From JBAZTO01 sp041661865 (GTDB lineage: Bacteria; Planctomycetota; Phycisphaerae; SM23-33), in NCBI GenBank assembly GCA_041661865.1, contig JBAZTO010000025.1:1-54921 (forward strand): 54,921 nucleotides of DNA, written 5' to 3'. Positions within the stretch are counted from its first letter, which is position 1. Every line of letters starts with the position of its first letter. The notes below the pieces were generated by a model that was not told the origin of the DNA, searched no databases, and saw nothing but the letters and a program-made list of their open reading frames with translations. Below are positions 1-10,089 of this stretch, one piece after another. The translations under genes and the position numbers were made by a program.

Positions 1-3000
1 CGCCAACACCGCCGGCACGACCCTGGCCGGACTCAACACTACGGTCAATACCGACAACACCGGCACCTTCACGATCGACGGCGTCAGCGGAGGCAACGAC
101 CGACTGACGGTCAACGGAACGAGCGGTGCCGACGTGGTGGCGGTGGACCGGACGGCAAGCACGGTGGCGATCACGGGCCTGAAGACGGTGACGTATGCGA
201 ACACCGACAGCCTGGTGGTTTCGACGGACGAAGGCGACGACACTGTGACGGTGAGCGGTGCCAACCTCGCGATGAACCTGACGGTGGAGGGCGGTCTGCC
301 CACGAGCAGCGACACGCTGACGATCGCCACCGGCGGCAATGCGACGGTGTCGGAGGGCCTGGTGACGGCGGTCAACGGGGACGTGAACTTCAGCGGGATT
401 GAGACGTTGAATCTGAACGCAACGGCGGGCGCCGGCGAGACGCTGACGGTGGATGGGACGAACGCGGACGACGCCATCAACCAGAGCGGCGCGTCGGTGA
501 CGGTAAACGCGGGCCCAACGATCGATTACACCTTATTTGAGGCCTTGGCGTTGAACGGCAAGGCCGGGAACGACGTGATCAACGTCGCGCCGAGCACAGC
601 CACGGCGGCAATCACGGTGGACGGCGGGGATCCGACGGCCAGCGACACGCTGATCGTCAACGGCACGGCCGGCGACGACGCAATGGCGTTGGACCTGGTG
701 GCCGGGACGTTGGCGGGCCTGACCGACACGGTGACCTTCAGCGACATTGAGCACTTGACGATCCACGGCCAGGGCGCGACGACCGCGGACAGCCTGACAA
801 CGACGACGCCGGCCGGGGCGACAATCCTGTTGACTCCGGGCCAGGAGCGGGACAGCGCTGACATTCAGGTCAACAGCCTGACGTCGGTGCATGTCCAGAA
901 CCTGGGCGGCACGGACAACGGGACGCTGGCGTTTGCGGAGACTGGCGGAGCTCGCGGCAGCGCGTTGACGTACAACGGCACCAGCGACAACGACGTATTT
1001 GCGGTCACTGTGGCCGGGGACGTCACGCTGGCCGGCCACGTGACGGTGGATGGCGCGGCGAACGCGGGCGTGTCCAGCCTGATTCTGCAAGGCGTGGACG
1101 GCGACGATCAAATCTCGGTCAACGGCGGGCATCCCTACAGCGGTGGAATCACAGTCAACGGCGGCGATCCCTCCGCCAGCGACGTGCTGTACGCGATCGG
1201 CGACGGGAATACAGGCGTCCAGGTCAACAACCTGGGCAACATGGACGGCACGGCTTCCACGATCACCGGCGGCGGGCTTGTCACCGTGACGGTCACGGGC
1301 GTGGAGGTTGTCAACCTCGATACCTCCGGCGAGGATCTGACGGTCAACGGCACGGTCGGATCGGACAACGCAGTGATTACCGCCGGCGCCGTGGCCGACA
1401 GCGGATCGGTGCAAAACAACGACCTCTCGCCGCTGGTCAACTTCTCCAACGTCAATACGTTCACGATTGACCTGGCCGTGGCCAGCAGCACCGAGGCCGA
1501 CACCCTGACGGTCAATGCGACCGCGGTGGCAGACACCATCGACGTGACCGGCTCGCTGGTCACCGTGACCACGGCCGGCCCGCTGACCATCGGCACATAC
1601 AACTACGACAATGTCGAGAACCTGAGTGTCAACGGCCTTTCCGGCACGGACGTATTCAACGTCACCCCGTCGGCCGCCACAACCCTGTTCATCGACGGCG
1701 GCGACCCAATCGGCGTGCTGCCGGGCGACCAGTTGAACCTGAACAACGGCGGTAACCCGACGATATTCAAGCAGGGCCCTGAGAATGACGAGGGCGGGTT
1801 CACCGTCGCCGGCAACCAGGACGTCAGCTTTGACCACATCGAATCTGCCACCGTCAGCGGCGGCGGCCCGGCCGTGATCCTGGGCACCAACGGCGACGAC
1901 GACATCAGCATCATCGCCCGCGACACGACCAGCGAGCCGGAGTACGTCGGCACCGACGGCGTACAGGACTTCACCGCCTCGGTCAACGACGGCCTCGAAA
2001 TCCTGTTTATCAACTCGCCACAGGTCTACGTCGACGGGTTGTCCGGCGACGATGAAATCGACTTCCGGGCGCCGGCGGCTCTGCCCAGCACGGCGGTATG
2101 GGACGTGGACGCCTTCGTGGCCGGCGGCCCGCCTGCCGCCAGCGACACGCTCCTCCTGGAAACCCCCGGCACAAGTATTGTTGATTTCGCACCCACCGGG
2201 CCGGAAACCGGCGTGCTCACCCTGAGCCAGGCCAGCGATTCGACCATCACGATGGCCCCGTTTGTGATCACGCTGCCCGGGCCGGTTGTGTTCTACACTT
2301 CCAGCCTCGGCGGAATCGAGCAGGTGATCTACGACGGCCAGTCCGGCGACGACACGCTGTCCATCACCACGCCGGCCGACATGCAGGTGATCGAACTGGC
2401 CGACCTCCCGCTGGCGGATGCCGGGAATGTGACGATCCGGAACTCGATCGACCTTGGCGGCTCCAAGCTGCTGGGGATCCTGTTCGAGGATCTCGGCGGC
2501 AACGGCAGCCTGGTCTTTGCCGACATCGACGAGATCCGGGTCGATGACCTGACCGTTGTTTCACGGGCGGATGAGATCAGCGACCTCTTCACCCTGTCGG
2601 ACACCGGCGTTGTTCAACTCTTCGAGCAGGCCGCAGCCTCGATCGACATCCAGTCCGTGCTTGTGTCGACGCCAGGCGTGGCGACGCTGGCCCTGAACAG
2701 CCTGGGCGGTGACGACGCGTTCACTGTGAACGGCCTGACGCCCTTCGCCGCGGTGTTGCTCAACGGCGGCGAGCCAGGCGGCTCGGATTCCGCGACATTG
2801 ATCGGCACGGCCGCGGATGAGACCATCGGTCTGAACCTGGCGACCGGCATTGTGACCGGGCTGGGCGCCCCCATTACCCTGTCGAGCATCGAGGACTTGA
2901 CGATCGACGGGAATGGGGCGACCATCGCCGACACGGTCAACGTGACCAACCTCGGCGTGGCCAGCGCGACGACCAGCGATCTGGAAACGGTCACACTGGA

Positions 3001-6000
3001 CGGCGAGGACGCTGCCAACCTGAACGTCACCGGAAGCACCGGCGACGACACCCTCAACGTCAGGCCGACGGGCGACGGCGAGGGCCAGTTCTGGGCCGGA
3101 GGCGTCGAAGGCCCGCTCCTGACCTACACCAACTTCGCGATTGGGTCGGGCGTCGGAACGTTCACCGCCAACGGCGGTGGGCGGTTCAACGTGCTGGCCA
3201 TCCTCGGCAGCGAAGACGCCGACACGGTCGGCGCGGTGGCGCCCAACGTCGTAAGCATGCAGAACGACGGCGACACGGTCGGGCTTGTGACCCTTGGCGC
3301 CGATATCGACCGGCTGGACGTCAATACCCTCGGCGGCAACGACACGGCCGACCTGACCAATCTGACCATCACCGTCGCCGAGAGCATGCCAACGATCATC
3401 GACGGCGGGTTGGGCAATGACTTCCTAACCGGCTCGCCGGGCAACGACACCCTCCTGGGCGGCGATGGGAACGACCGCCTGTTCGGCGGGGCCGGTGACG
3501 ACGTCCTCGATGGCGGGCCGGGCAATGACCAGCTCAACGGCGGTCTGGGCAACGATGTGATCTTCTATGGCGAGAACTCGGACGTTGGCACATGGAACAA
3601 TGGTGAGGGCAACGACCTCGTGGAAGGCGGCGATGGAGACGATAGCCTGGTGCTCAACGGAACCGCGGCGGGTGACACCTTCACCGTCAGCCCCAATGGT
3701 CGGCGGGTGTCTGTCGTCACCGACGCCGGCGGCGGTCCGTTCACCTTGGACATCGCCCAGGTCGAGCAATTGGATATCAACACGCTGGCTGGGGCAGACA
3801 CCGTCACGGTCAATGACCTGTCCCGGACCGACATGGAGCTGGTCAACATCGACGTGGGCGCCGATGCCGCCGTGGACGCGGTGGTTCTGAACGGGGGCAC
3901 CGGCCCGGACAACGTCTCGCTGGCTATGGACGCCAGCTACGCCGGCGTCGCGAACAGCGTCATCGACGTCAAGGGCCTGGCTGCCCGCGTTCGCATCTCC
4001 AACACTACGCCGGCCGCGGCGGCCGACAGCCTGGCGGTCAACGGCCTCGACGGGGATGACACGATCATCTCGGCGGTCGGCACTTCTCTTGGCGACGCGG
4101 CCAACGTGTCCAACCACGTGAACTTGACGTTGAACGGCGGGAACGGCAACGACTACCTGGAGGGCGACGGCGCCCTCAACGGCGGCGACGGCAACGACAC
4201 GCTGGTCGCCGGGCCTCACTCCCAGACCCTCAACGGCGGCAACGGCATCGACCGTGTGGTCTCCAAGGCCATCTGGGACACCGGACAGGCGTTCTCCTTC
4301 ACGCTGACCGACACCTCGCTCGTTCGGGTCAGCGCCGGCAATGGCATCACAGGCGCCACGGCTGACAATGACACATTGACCGGCATCGAGGAAGCCGAAC
4401 TGCTTGGCGGCACTAGCAACGACACGTTCAACATCGGCGCCTTCTTCGGCGTGCCCAGCCAGTGGTCCGGCAAGGTGCTGCTCAAGGGCAGCCAGGGATC
4501 CGACACGATGGACTACTCGGCCTACGCCCCGATCACGCCGGCACTGCACAACACGAATCCGGGCGTCAACGTGGACATGGACCTGACCGACTTCGACCAG
4601 ATCGTGAGCGAACGCGGCACCGCGCTTTACCTGTTCGACCCCATCGAGAACATGAACGGCAGCCAGTTCAAGGACATGATCACCGTGGACGCGTTGGCTG
4701 TCGTCCGCAACATCGACGGGAACAATCCGATTTTCGGCGACGGGTTCAACGTCCCGCCGGGCGACCTGCTGACGGTCGACGGCCGGGCACAGTTCGTCAC
4801 GGTCGACCGGGTGGTCGGCGGGCAGCCGTCGGCCGATTCGGGGACGGTCACCGCGTTCGGCTACCAGCCGGTCGTGTTCACGGAGATCGAGAAGCTGGCG
4901 GTCTGGAACGCGCTCGGTTCGACCGGGCTGAGCGGGGGTAATGGGTTCAGCGCCGCAGCCTACACCTCGGCAGTCACGTATCTCACCAACAGCAAGCGGC
5001 CGCGGGCGGTAGCCAACGGCGACTTCGACGAGGACGGCTGGCAGGACATGGTGGCCATCAACACGACAGGGCCAAGCGTGGCCAGCGTGTTCCTGGGCCG
5101 GGGCAACGGCACCTTCAACCCAGCGGCCATCTACTCCCTTGGCACCGTCGCGCGTAAGGTCTATGACTTGGTGGTGACCGATCTGGACGGCGACGGGCAT
5201 CTGGACGTGGTCGCCTCGGGCCTGGACCGGCGTGGGAAGAATGCGGTCTTTTTCCTGGGCGGCAATGGCGACGGCACGTTCCGCGCCCCGGTGACCACGA
5301 CGACCACCCTGCGGGGCGCCATGCTGGGCATTGCGGCCGGCGACATCAACGGCGACACCTACGTGGACGTGGTGATCACCGGTTCCAAGGACGTCATGGC
5401 GCTCGTGAACGACGGATCGGGCAACCTGACGACCTCACAGACAATCCTCAGCGGCGGCAAGAAGATCAGCAGCATAGCCCTACAGGATCTGGACCACGAC
5501 GGCGCTTTGGACATCGCGGTGTCTAACTACCGCACGAACAGCGTCAGCATCTTCCTCAACAACGGCGTGGGCTTCTTCACGCTGACCGGCGACTTCTCCA
5601 CGAAGTCCGGCAAGTCGGGTGCGAACCCCACGTCGATCGTCCTCGGCGACTTCAACAACGACGGGAACTGGGATCTGGCGGTCTCCAACAACCGCAAGAA
5701 TGCCATCAGCGTGCTGCTGGGCGACGGGCTCGGGTCGTTCGCCCTGCAATCGGTGGCCACGTACAAGAAGCCCTTCGTCTCGATCGCCGCGGGCGACTTC
5801 AACGGTGACGGCAAGACGGACCTGGCGGTGGCCAGCGCCTCCAACTATGTGTCGGTTCTGGTGAGCAACGGCAACGGTACCTTCGCCGACCCGGTTGTCT
5901 TCGACGTCGGCAACGTCAAGAAGCGTCAACCGGCGGCCGTGTTGGTGGCTGACTTCAACAACGATGGCGGCCTTGACATCGCGGTGGCCGACGCGCTCTC

Positions 6001-6040
6001 CAACGGGGTGAGCGTGCTGCTGAAGAACCTGGTGATCTGA
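1..6040 (+). CDS. Giant extracellular repeat protein with RTX-like and FG-GAP repeats (5' end outside window)
   Basis: The frame is open from base 2 to the stop at 6038-6040, about 2,010 residues, so the true start lies left of the window; a GTG at 134 is only an internal codon. Most of the protein is degenerate beta-rich repeats with recurring GGDP..SDTL and NGTAGDD-like units. Between about 3400 and 3560 there is a run of RTX-like calcium-binding nonapeptides (GGLGND, GGDGND, GGAGDD, GGPGND). The C-terminal third (about 5010-6030) has seven FG-GAP/VCBS-type units such as GDFNGDGKTDLAVA, enough for one integrin-like seven-bladed propeller. Known members of such families are secreted or surface adhesins whose folding depends on calcium; that role is inferred here. 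The next gene encodes a smaller protein of similar repeat style. Confidence 0.85.
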   Translation, partial: ANTAGTTLAGLNTTVNTDNTGTFTIDGVSGGNDRLTVNGTSGADVVAVDRTASTVAITGLKTVTYANTDSLVVSTDEGDDTVTVSGANLAMNLTVEGGLPTSSDTLTIATGGNATVSEGLVTAVNGDVNFSGIETLNLNATAGAGETLTVDGTNADDAINQSGASVTVNAGPTIDYTLFEALALNGKAGNDVINVAPSTATAAITVDGGDPTASDTLIVNGTAGDDAMALDLVAGTLAGLTDTVTFSDIEHLTIHGQGATTADSLTTTTPAGATILLTPGQERDSADIQVNSLTSVHVQNLGGTDNGTLAFAETGGARGSALTYNGTSDNDVFAVTVAGDVTLAGHVTVDGAANAGVSSLILQGVDGDDQISVNGGHPYSGGITVNGGDPSASDVLYAIGDGNTGVQVNNLGNMDGTASTITGGGLVTVTVTGVEVVNLDTSGEDLTVNGTVGSDNAVITAGAVADSGSVQNNDLSPLVNFSNVNTFTIDLAVASSTEADTLTVNATAVADTIDVTGSLVTVTTAGPLTIGTYNYDNVENLSVNGLSGTDVFNVTPSAATTLFIDGGDPIGVLPGDQLNLNNGGNPTIFKQGPENDEGGFTVAGNQDVSFDHIESATVSGGGPAVILGTNGDDDISIIARDTTSEPEYVGTDGVQDFTASVNDGLEILFINSPQVYVDGLSGDDEIDFRAPAALPSTAVWDVDAFVAGGPPAASDTLLLETPGTSIVDFAPTGPETGVLTLSQASDSTITMAPFVITLPGPVVFYTSSLGGIEQVIYDGQSGDDTLSITTPADMQVIELADLPLADAGNVTIRNSIDLGGSKLLGILFEDLGGNGSLVFADIDEIRVDDLTVVSRADEISDLFTLSDTGVVQLFEQAAASIDIQSVLVSTPGVATLALNSLGGDDAFTVNGLTPFAAVLLNGGEPGGSDSATLIGTAADETIGLNLATGIVTGLGAPITLSSIEDLTIDGNGATIADTVNVTNLGVASATTSDLETVTLDGEDAANLNVTGSTGDDTLNVRPTGDGEGQFWAGGVEGPLLTYTNFAIGSGVGTFTANGGGRFNVLAILGSEDADTVGAVAPNVVSMQNDGDTVGLVTLGADIDRLDVNTLGGNDTADLTNLTITVAESMPTIIDGGLGNDFLTGSPGNDTLLGGDGNDRLFGGAGDDVLDGGPGNDQLNGGLGNDVIFYGENSDVGTWNNGEGNDLVEGGDGDDSLVLNGTAAGDTFTVSPNGRRVSVVTDAGGGPFTLDIAQVEQLDINTLAGADTVTVNDLSRTDMELVNIDVGADAAVDAVVLNGGTGPDNVSLAMDASYAGVANSVIDVKGLAARVRISNTTPAAAADSLAVNGLDGDDTIISAVGTSLGDAANVSNHVNLTLNGGNGNDYLEGDGALNGGDGNDTLVAGPHSQTLNGGNGIDRVVSKAIWDTGQAFSFTLTDTSLVRVSAGNGITGATADNDTLTGIEEAELLGGTSNDTFNIGAFFGVPSQWSGKVLLKGSQGSDTMDYSAYAPITPALHNTNPGVNVDMDLTDFDQIVSERGTALYLFDPIENMNGSQFKDMITVDALAVVRNIDGNNPIFGDGFNVPPGDLLTVDGRAQFVTVDRVVGGQPSADSGTVTAFGYQPVVFTEIEKLAVWNALGSTGLSGGNGFSAAAYTSAVTYLTNSKRPRAVANGDFDEDGWQDMVAINTTGPSVASVFLGRGNGTFNPAAIYSLGTVARKVYDLVVTDLDGDGHLDVVASGLDRRGKNAVFFLGGNGDGTFRAPVTTTTTLRGAMLGIAAGDINGDTYVDVVITGSKDVMALVNDGSGNLTTSQTILSGGKKISSIALQDLDHDGALDIAVSNYRTNSVSIFLNNGVGFFTLTGDFSTKSGKSGANPTSIVLGDFNNDGNWDLAVSNNRKNAISVLLGDGLGSFALQSVATYKKPFVSIAAGDFNGDGKTDLAVASASNYVSVLVSNGNGTFADPVVFDVGNVKKRQPAAVLVADFNNDGGLDIAVADALSNGVSVLLKNLVI

Positions 6041-6072
6041 CGCGGACCCCTGTAGCGGCGCCCGTCCTCCTG

Positions 6073-6096
6073 GGGCGGACGCCGCGGAGTCCGCCC
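6073..6096. terminator. GC-rich hairpin after the giant repeat gene
   Basis: Perfect 8-bp stem GGGCGGAC/GTCCGCCC with an 8-base loop, 33 bases after the stop of the upstream gene. No clear T-tract follows, so termination is plausible but not shown. Confidence 0.35.
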
Positions 6097-6193
6097 GGGC
6101 CGGTCTATACCCCGGCGTGAACGCGGGTGGAACAAAATTGGAAACAAGCGACCATGAAACAACCCAAGCAGTCCCTTAATCGGGAGGAATGCC

Positions 6194-7537
6194 ATGTTGA
6201 AGCACGCGAAGGCTCGCAATGACGGTTCGATTCCGCGTTCGTTTACCAGACCGGCTATGGAGCGACTGGAGGATCGGCTGCTGCTGGCCGGCGACGTCGT
6301 CGGCGTGGTGGCCGGCGGCACACTGACGCTCACCGGCGACAACCTCGACAACGAGTTCGTGGTTGACCAGGCAGGTCTGTCGGCCCAGCAGTTCCGCGTG
6401 ACCCCTTCCGGCGGGACGACGATCAATGGTCTGGCCGGCCCCGTGGTGTTCGATGTGGTCAATCGCAACGTGCGGATCGATCTCAAGGACGGTGACGACG
6501 TTGTCGGGTTCAACGGCGTCGCCTTGCCCGGCGAGGTGACCATCAAGGGCGGCGATGGCGACAACACCGTCACGTTTGATGCCAGCACCGTCGCCGGCCG
6601 GATTACGATCAACAACCGCACGGGGACCGACTCGTTTTCGCTGCTCAACGGCTCGCGGGTGGACCGCAGCGTCATCATCAACAACCGTACCGGCGGCAGT
6701 TCCACTACCATCGATAACTCCATCGTGAGTTGGGATCTGATCGTTCGCAGCCAGGCTGGGGCCGACACCGTCAACGTCGTGAACGGCAGCCTGATCAACC
6801 GGAATCTGCGGGTGGGCCCCGGCGCCGGCGGCAGCAGCACCCTCGTGGACGATTCCGGCATCACCGGCCGACTGACGCTCAACTCCGGCGGAGGCGTCGA
6901 CACGGTGGACGTGCTCAACGGGTCCGAGGTCAACGCGGGCGGCGTGCTGAGGACCCGTGGCCAACTGGTCCTCGTCGTCGATGATAGCCGTATGGACGAC
7001 AACCTCACCGCCTGTGGAGGCGTCAATGGGATTGACGCGACCATAACCAACAACTCGGTGTTCAGCCGAGACCTCACGGTGAAGGCGTCCGGCGGCGCCT
7101 CGACCGTGTCGTTCGACACGGTACGCGTGGACAGGAACCTGACCGTCCGGACCCGCGGCCCCGCCGACACCGTGACTCTGGACACCGTGACCGCGGGCGG
7201 CTGGACGCATCTCTTCACCGATGGCGGCGACGACACGGTGAGCATCGATGATTCCACGTTCGCCCGGACGGTGCTCGTCCGTCTCGGGGCCGGTGACGAC
7301 CAGATACTCGTCGAGCAGGGCGGCCCCGAGGTGGGTCCGGTGACGACATTCAACGGGCCGTTCCAGTTCTTCGGCGCCGCGGGCGACGACACGGTCGACC
7401 TCGGCATCGCTGCCCAGGCCGGCCACCAGGCCGTCTTCAACAGCACCGCCTACTTCAACGGCGGGTCAGGCGTCAACACATACGTTCTGCCCAACAACGC
7501 CATCTTCGCCATTCCGCCCGTCTTCGTGAGGATCTAA
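6194..7537 (+). CDS. Secreted repeat protein with LEPR-type N-terminal motif
   Basis: 447 residues. The ATG at 6194 follows a good Shine-Dalgarno (GGGAGGAATGCC). Residues about 19-28 read MERLEDRLLL, the LEPR/LEDRLLL-type motif found at the N-terminus of many planctomycete extracellular proteins. The rest is a repeated beta-rich pattern (INNRTG, LNGS.V, DDTV.IDDS) suggesting a right-handed beta-solenoid; no catalytic domain is visible. It lies 150 bp after the giant repeat protein on the same strand and shares its Asp/Gly/Thr-rich style, so the pair may act together at the cell surface. There is no C-terminal anchor such as PEP-CTERM. Function unknown. Confidence 0.85.
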   Translation: MLKHAKARNDGSIPRSFTRPAMERLEDRLLLAGDVVGVVAGGTLTLTGDNLDNEFVVDQAGLSAQQFRVTPSGGTTINGLAGPVVFDVVNRNVRIDLKDGDDVVGFNGVALPGEVTIKGGDGDNTVTFDASTVAGRITINNRTGTDSFSLLNGSRVDRSVIINNRTGGSSTTIDNSIVSWDLIVRSQAGADTVNVVNGSLINRNLRVGPGAGGSSTLVDDSGITGRLTLNSGGGVDTVDVLNGSEVNAGGVLRTRGQLVLVVDDSRMDDNLTACGGVNGIDATITNNSVFSRDLTVKASGGASTVSFDTVRVDRNLTVRTRGPADTVTLDTVTAGGWTHLFTDGGDDTVSIDDSTFARTVLVRLGAGDDQILVEQGGPEVGPVTTFNGPFQFFGAAGDDTVDLGIAAQAGHQAVFNSTAYFNGGSGVNTYVLPNNAIFAIPPVFVRI

Positions 7538-7562
7538 GCGGTCTGTCAGGCATGGATTGATG

Positions 7563-7616
7563 GGTGGCACAGGCTTTCAAACCTGTGCAGGCACAGCTTG
7601 GAAAGGCTGTGCCACC
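7563..7616. repeat. Paired-hairpin interspersed repeat, possibly a terminator
   Basis: Two adjacent hairpins, CACAGG-N8-CCTGTG and GGCACAGC-N8-GCTGTGCC, whose outer parts (GGTGGCACAG/CTGTGCCACC) also pair with each other. It resembles the repeats at 31865-31912 and 32516-32636 in a diverged form. It lies 26 bp after the stop of the LEPR-motif gene. Confidence 0.6.
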
Positions 7617-7779
7617 GGAAGAGTACGTCCATCAGTTGACGGCTGAAAGAGTACTAGTCGGCTGGGCTTGGCAAGTGCCAAGATGAGGAGAAGGCGAGCC
7701 TGGGTTGTGGACGACACATCCCCGGCCAAGTCCCTGCGATAGCTTCGCATAACCTGTGGAAAAGCCTGGCTGGCCCGAT

Positions 7780-7785
7780 TACAAT
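7780..7785 (+). promoter_or_regulatory. -10-like TACAAT next to the start codon
   Basis: TACAAT ends 6 bases before the ATG at 7792 and no Shine-Dalgarno is present, which would give a leaderless transcript. No good -35 is seen. Confidence 0.35.
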
Positions 7786-7791
7786 TCGTTC

Positions 7792-8334
7792 ATGGAAGCG
7801 CTCAAGCAGGCCTTTCTTGAGGATCCCGTCTACGTTTACATCTTCTGCGCCTTCGCCGAACTGGTCCTGGCCGGCTGGTGGTACGAGCGTCGGACGCGGC
7901 GAGCGGCCCTGGCCATGCTCGCCCCACCGGCCCTGGCCGTGCTGGCCTTCGCCATCGCGACCCTGGTCGCGACCGACCGGGAACAGATCATCCATGCCAC
8001 CCACCGGATCGCGCGCGATCTGGAGAACAACTCCCTACAGGCGGCGGAGCATTACCTCGATCCGAACTACACCGGACTGGGCGGCAACAAGGCCGGCGCC
8101 CTGGAGGCCGGCAAGGCTGCCCTGGCCCGTGGAGAGATCGAAAAGATACGCTTCACCTCCATGACCGTGGAGGTCACCGGCGATCGCGCGCGGATGCACG
8201 TGGCCACCATCGTCGAACTGGCCGGCGGGAAGGCGGCCCTGGTGTGGGAGGTTCTTTGGGCCAAGGGGCCCAAAGGTTGGAGGCTGCTCCAGGTCCCCGA
8301 GCCCCAGCAGAAGATCGAACTGCTTGGCCCGTGA
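7792..8334 (+). CDS. Small membrane-anchored protein, NTF2-like C-terminal region
   Basis: 180 residues from the ATG at 7792; the frame extends to a GTG at 7756 but the ATG fits the -10-like TACAAT just upstream. Two hydrophobic segments lie near the N-terminus (about residues 8-26 and 33-55), with a short Arg-rich link (YERRTRRA). The soluble remainder (ATHRIARDLENNSLQAAEHY...) has the helix-then-sheet pattern of the NTF2/SnoaL-like fold. No catalytic residues can be named. The S1-domain gene follows 187 bp downstream on the same strand with its own -10 element. Function unknown. Confidence 0.7.
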   Translation: MEALKQAFLEDPVYVYIFCAFAELVLAGWWYERRTRRAALAMLAPPALAVLAFAIATLVATDREQIIHATHRIARDLENNSLQAAEHYLDPNYTGLGGNKAGALEAGKAALARGEIEKIRFTSMTVEVTGDRARMHVATIVELAGGKAALVWEVLWAKGPKGWRLLQVPEPQQKIELLGP

Positions 8335-8485
8335 CGGCTGACCCTCACCGTGCGCGGGCGAAAACAATTGCAGAGGCCGACCCGCCCACTTATTATCTTC
8401 GGGCCCATACCGTGGGCAAGCGCAGTGGTATGATTGGGCAATGGCGGCCGTGTCGATGGCACGGCCTTGGTTTTCGAGAGGAACG

Positions 8486-8491
8486 TATAAT
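8486..8491 (+). promoter_or_regulatory. -10 element for the S1-domain gene
   Basis: Consensus TATAAT 30 bases before the ATG at 8521. No convincing -35 at 16-18 bp. Confidence 0.4.
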
Positions 8492-8520
8492 CCCTGGCAC
8501 GTCTATTCAGGAAGCAAGCG

Positions 8521-10008
8521 ATGATGAGTTCACCCGATCAAGGCAGCAGCGGCAGGAAGGGCAAGCCCGGTAGCGATCTGGACGCCGAACTTCAGCGGGA
8601 GCTGGACGAGGCACTGGGCGGCATGAGCGTCGAGGACCTGATGGACAGCGAGCAGGCCGGCTCCTCCACGGCAACCAAGGGCGTGCGTCGCGGGCGAGTC
8701 GTGGCCATCCACAAGGAAGACATCTTCGTGGAGATGGGCGGCAAGAGCCAGGGCATCCTGCCGGCCAGCCAGTTCCACGAGCAGCCGCTGCCCAACGTCG
8801 GCGACATGATCGAGGTGACCATCGAGGGTTACGACGCCAACGAAGGCCTGCTGATGCTCTCGCGCGAGGGCGCGGTGCAGGCGGCGGCCTGGGAGACGCT
8901 CCAGGAAGGCCAGCTTGTCGAAGGCCGGGTGACCGGCTTCAACAAGGGCGGGCTGGAAGTCAGCATCAACGGCATTCACGCGTTCATGCCCATCAGCCAG
9001 ATCGAGCTGTTCCGCGTCGAGGACCTCTCGCCCTACGTCAACCAGCGGATGCAGTGCACCGTGACGGAAGTGGACCCCGCCGAGCAGCGGGTGATCCTGT
9101 CGCGCCGCAACCTGCTGGAGCTGGAGGCGCAGGAGAAGCGCGAGCAGGCCTGGACGACGCTGTCGGAGGGCAAGGTCGTCGTCGGCAAGGTCAAGACCAT
9201 CATGCCCTACGGGGCCTTCGTGGACATCGGCGGCGTCGACGGGCTGCTGCACGTCCGCGACATGGCCCACGGGCGCGTCGAAGACCCCAAGACCATCGTC
9301 AGTGAGGGCCAGCAGATCGAGGTGATGATCCTGAAGGTTGACCGCGAGGCCCGCCGGATCGGCTTGGGCCTCAAGCAGACCCTCGCCGACCCGTGGAAAG
9401 ACGCCGACGCCAAATGGACCGAAGAGTCCATCGTCAGCGGGCGGATCACGCGCCTGGCGGAGTTCGGGGCCTTCGTGGAACTGGAAGAAGGCGTCGAGGG
9501 GCTCATCCCCATCGGCGAGATGACATTCGAGCGGCGCATCCACCACCCCAGTGAGATCGTCAAGGAAGGCGACATCGTCAAGGTCCGCGTGCTGGCCGTG
9601 GACATGGCCCGCAAGCGGATCAGCCTGTCGCTCAAGCGAGCCGGCGACGACCCGTGGACGGGCGCTTCGAGCCGCTGGCCGGTCAACAGCCTGGTCACCG
9701 GCGTCGTCAAGCGGCTGACGGACTTCGGGGCGTTCATCGAACTGACCCCCGGCGTCGAGGGCATGGCCCACATCAGCGAGCTCAGCGACGGCCACGTGAA
9801 GAGCGTCAGTGATGCTGTGCAGGAAGGCCAGAGCGTTCAGGCCAAGGTCATCAGCGTGGACGAGGACCGCCGCCGCATCGCCCTGTCGATCAAGCAGGCG
9901 TTCACCTCGGCTGAGTATACCGGCGGCCCCGCGGCGGAAGCTGCCGCCGACCAGCCGGCTGCCCCGGCCAGGAAACGCACCAAGCCCCTCAAGGGCGGAC
10001 TGGATTAA
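8521..10008 (+). CDS. rpsA: S1 RNA-binding domain protein, ribosomal protein S1-like
   Basis: 495 residues with five consecutive S1 (OB-fold) domains, starting near residues 55, 130, 215, 303 and 388. The last three have the typical GAFVDIGG.DGLLH, GAFVELEEGVEGLI and GAFIELTPGVEGMAHISE cores. S1 proteins bind mRNA and help load it on the 30S subunit; E. coli S1 has six domains and many bacteria have four to six. The N-terminal 50 residues are acidic and the C-terminal tail is Ala/Pro/Lys-rich. Start: ATGATG at 8521 with only a weak Shine-Dalgarno. A Tex-like or other S1-repeat RNA-binding protein is possible, but domain number and order favour ribosomal S1. Confidence 0.85.
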   Translation: MMSSPDQGSSGRKGKPGSDLDAELQRELDEALGGMSVEDLMDSEQAGSSTATKGVRRGRVVAIHKEDIFVEMGGKSQGILPASQFHEQPLPNVGDMIEVTIEGYDANEGLLMLSREGAVQAAAWETLQEGQLVEGRVTGFNKGGLEVSINGIHAFMPISQIELFRVEDLSPYVNQRMQCTVTEVDPAEQRVILSRRNLLELEAQEKREQAWTTLSEGKVVVGKVKTIMPYGAFVDIGGVDGLLHVRDMAHGRVEDPKTIVSEGQQIEVMILKVDREARRIGLGLKQTLADPWKDADAKWTEESIVSGRITRLAEFGAFVELEEGVEGLIPIGEMTFERRIHHPSEIVKEGDIVKVRVLAVDMARKRISLSLKRAGDDPWTGASSRWPVNSLVTGVVKRLTDFGAFIELTPGVEGMAHISELSDGHVKSVSDAVQEGQSVQAKVISVDEDRRRIALSIKQAFTSAEYTGGPAAEAAADQPAAPARKRTKPLKGGLD

Positions 10009-10018
10009 TCAACAACAG

Positions 10019-10052
10019 TGCGGAGTGCGAAGTTCGCAGTGCGAAGTGAAGC
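10019..10052. repeat. Degenerate TGCGAAGT-type repeat
   Basis: Imperfect repetition of GTGCGAAG/TTCGCAGTG between the S1 gene and crcB. The same words recur at 27061-27118 after argC. Confidence 0.5.
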
Positions 10053-10089
10053 ATGACTATCGCCTCGCGTGCTTCGCGCTTCCCGCTAT

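Noticed and set aside
533..1837. Long antisense ORF inside the giant repeat gene (also 3425-5200 and 5926-7446 on the minus strand)
   Set aside because: High GC and repetitive codons keep the opposite strand open; the translations have no family-like features, while the plus-strand frame has clear repeats.
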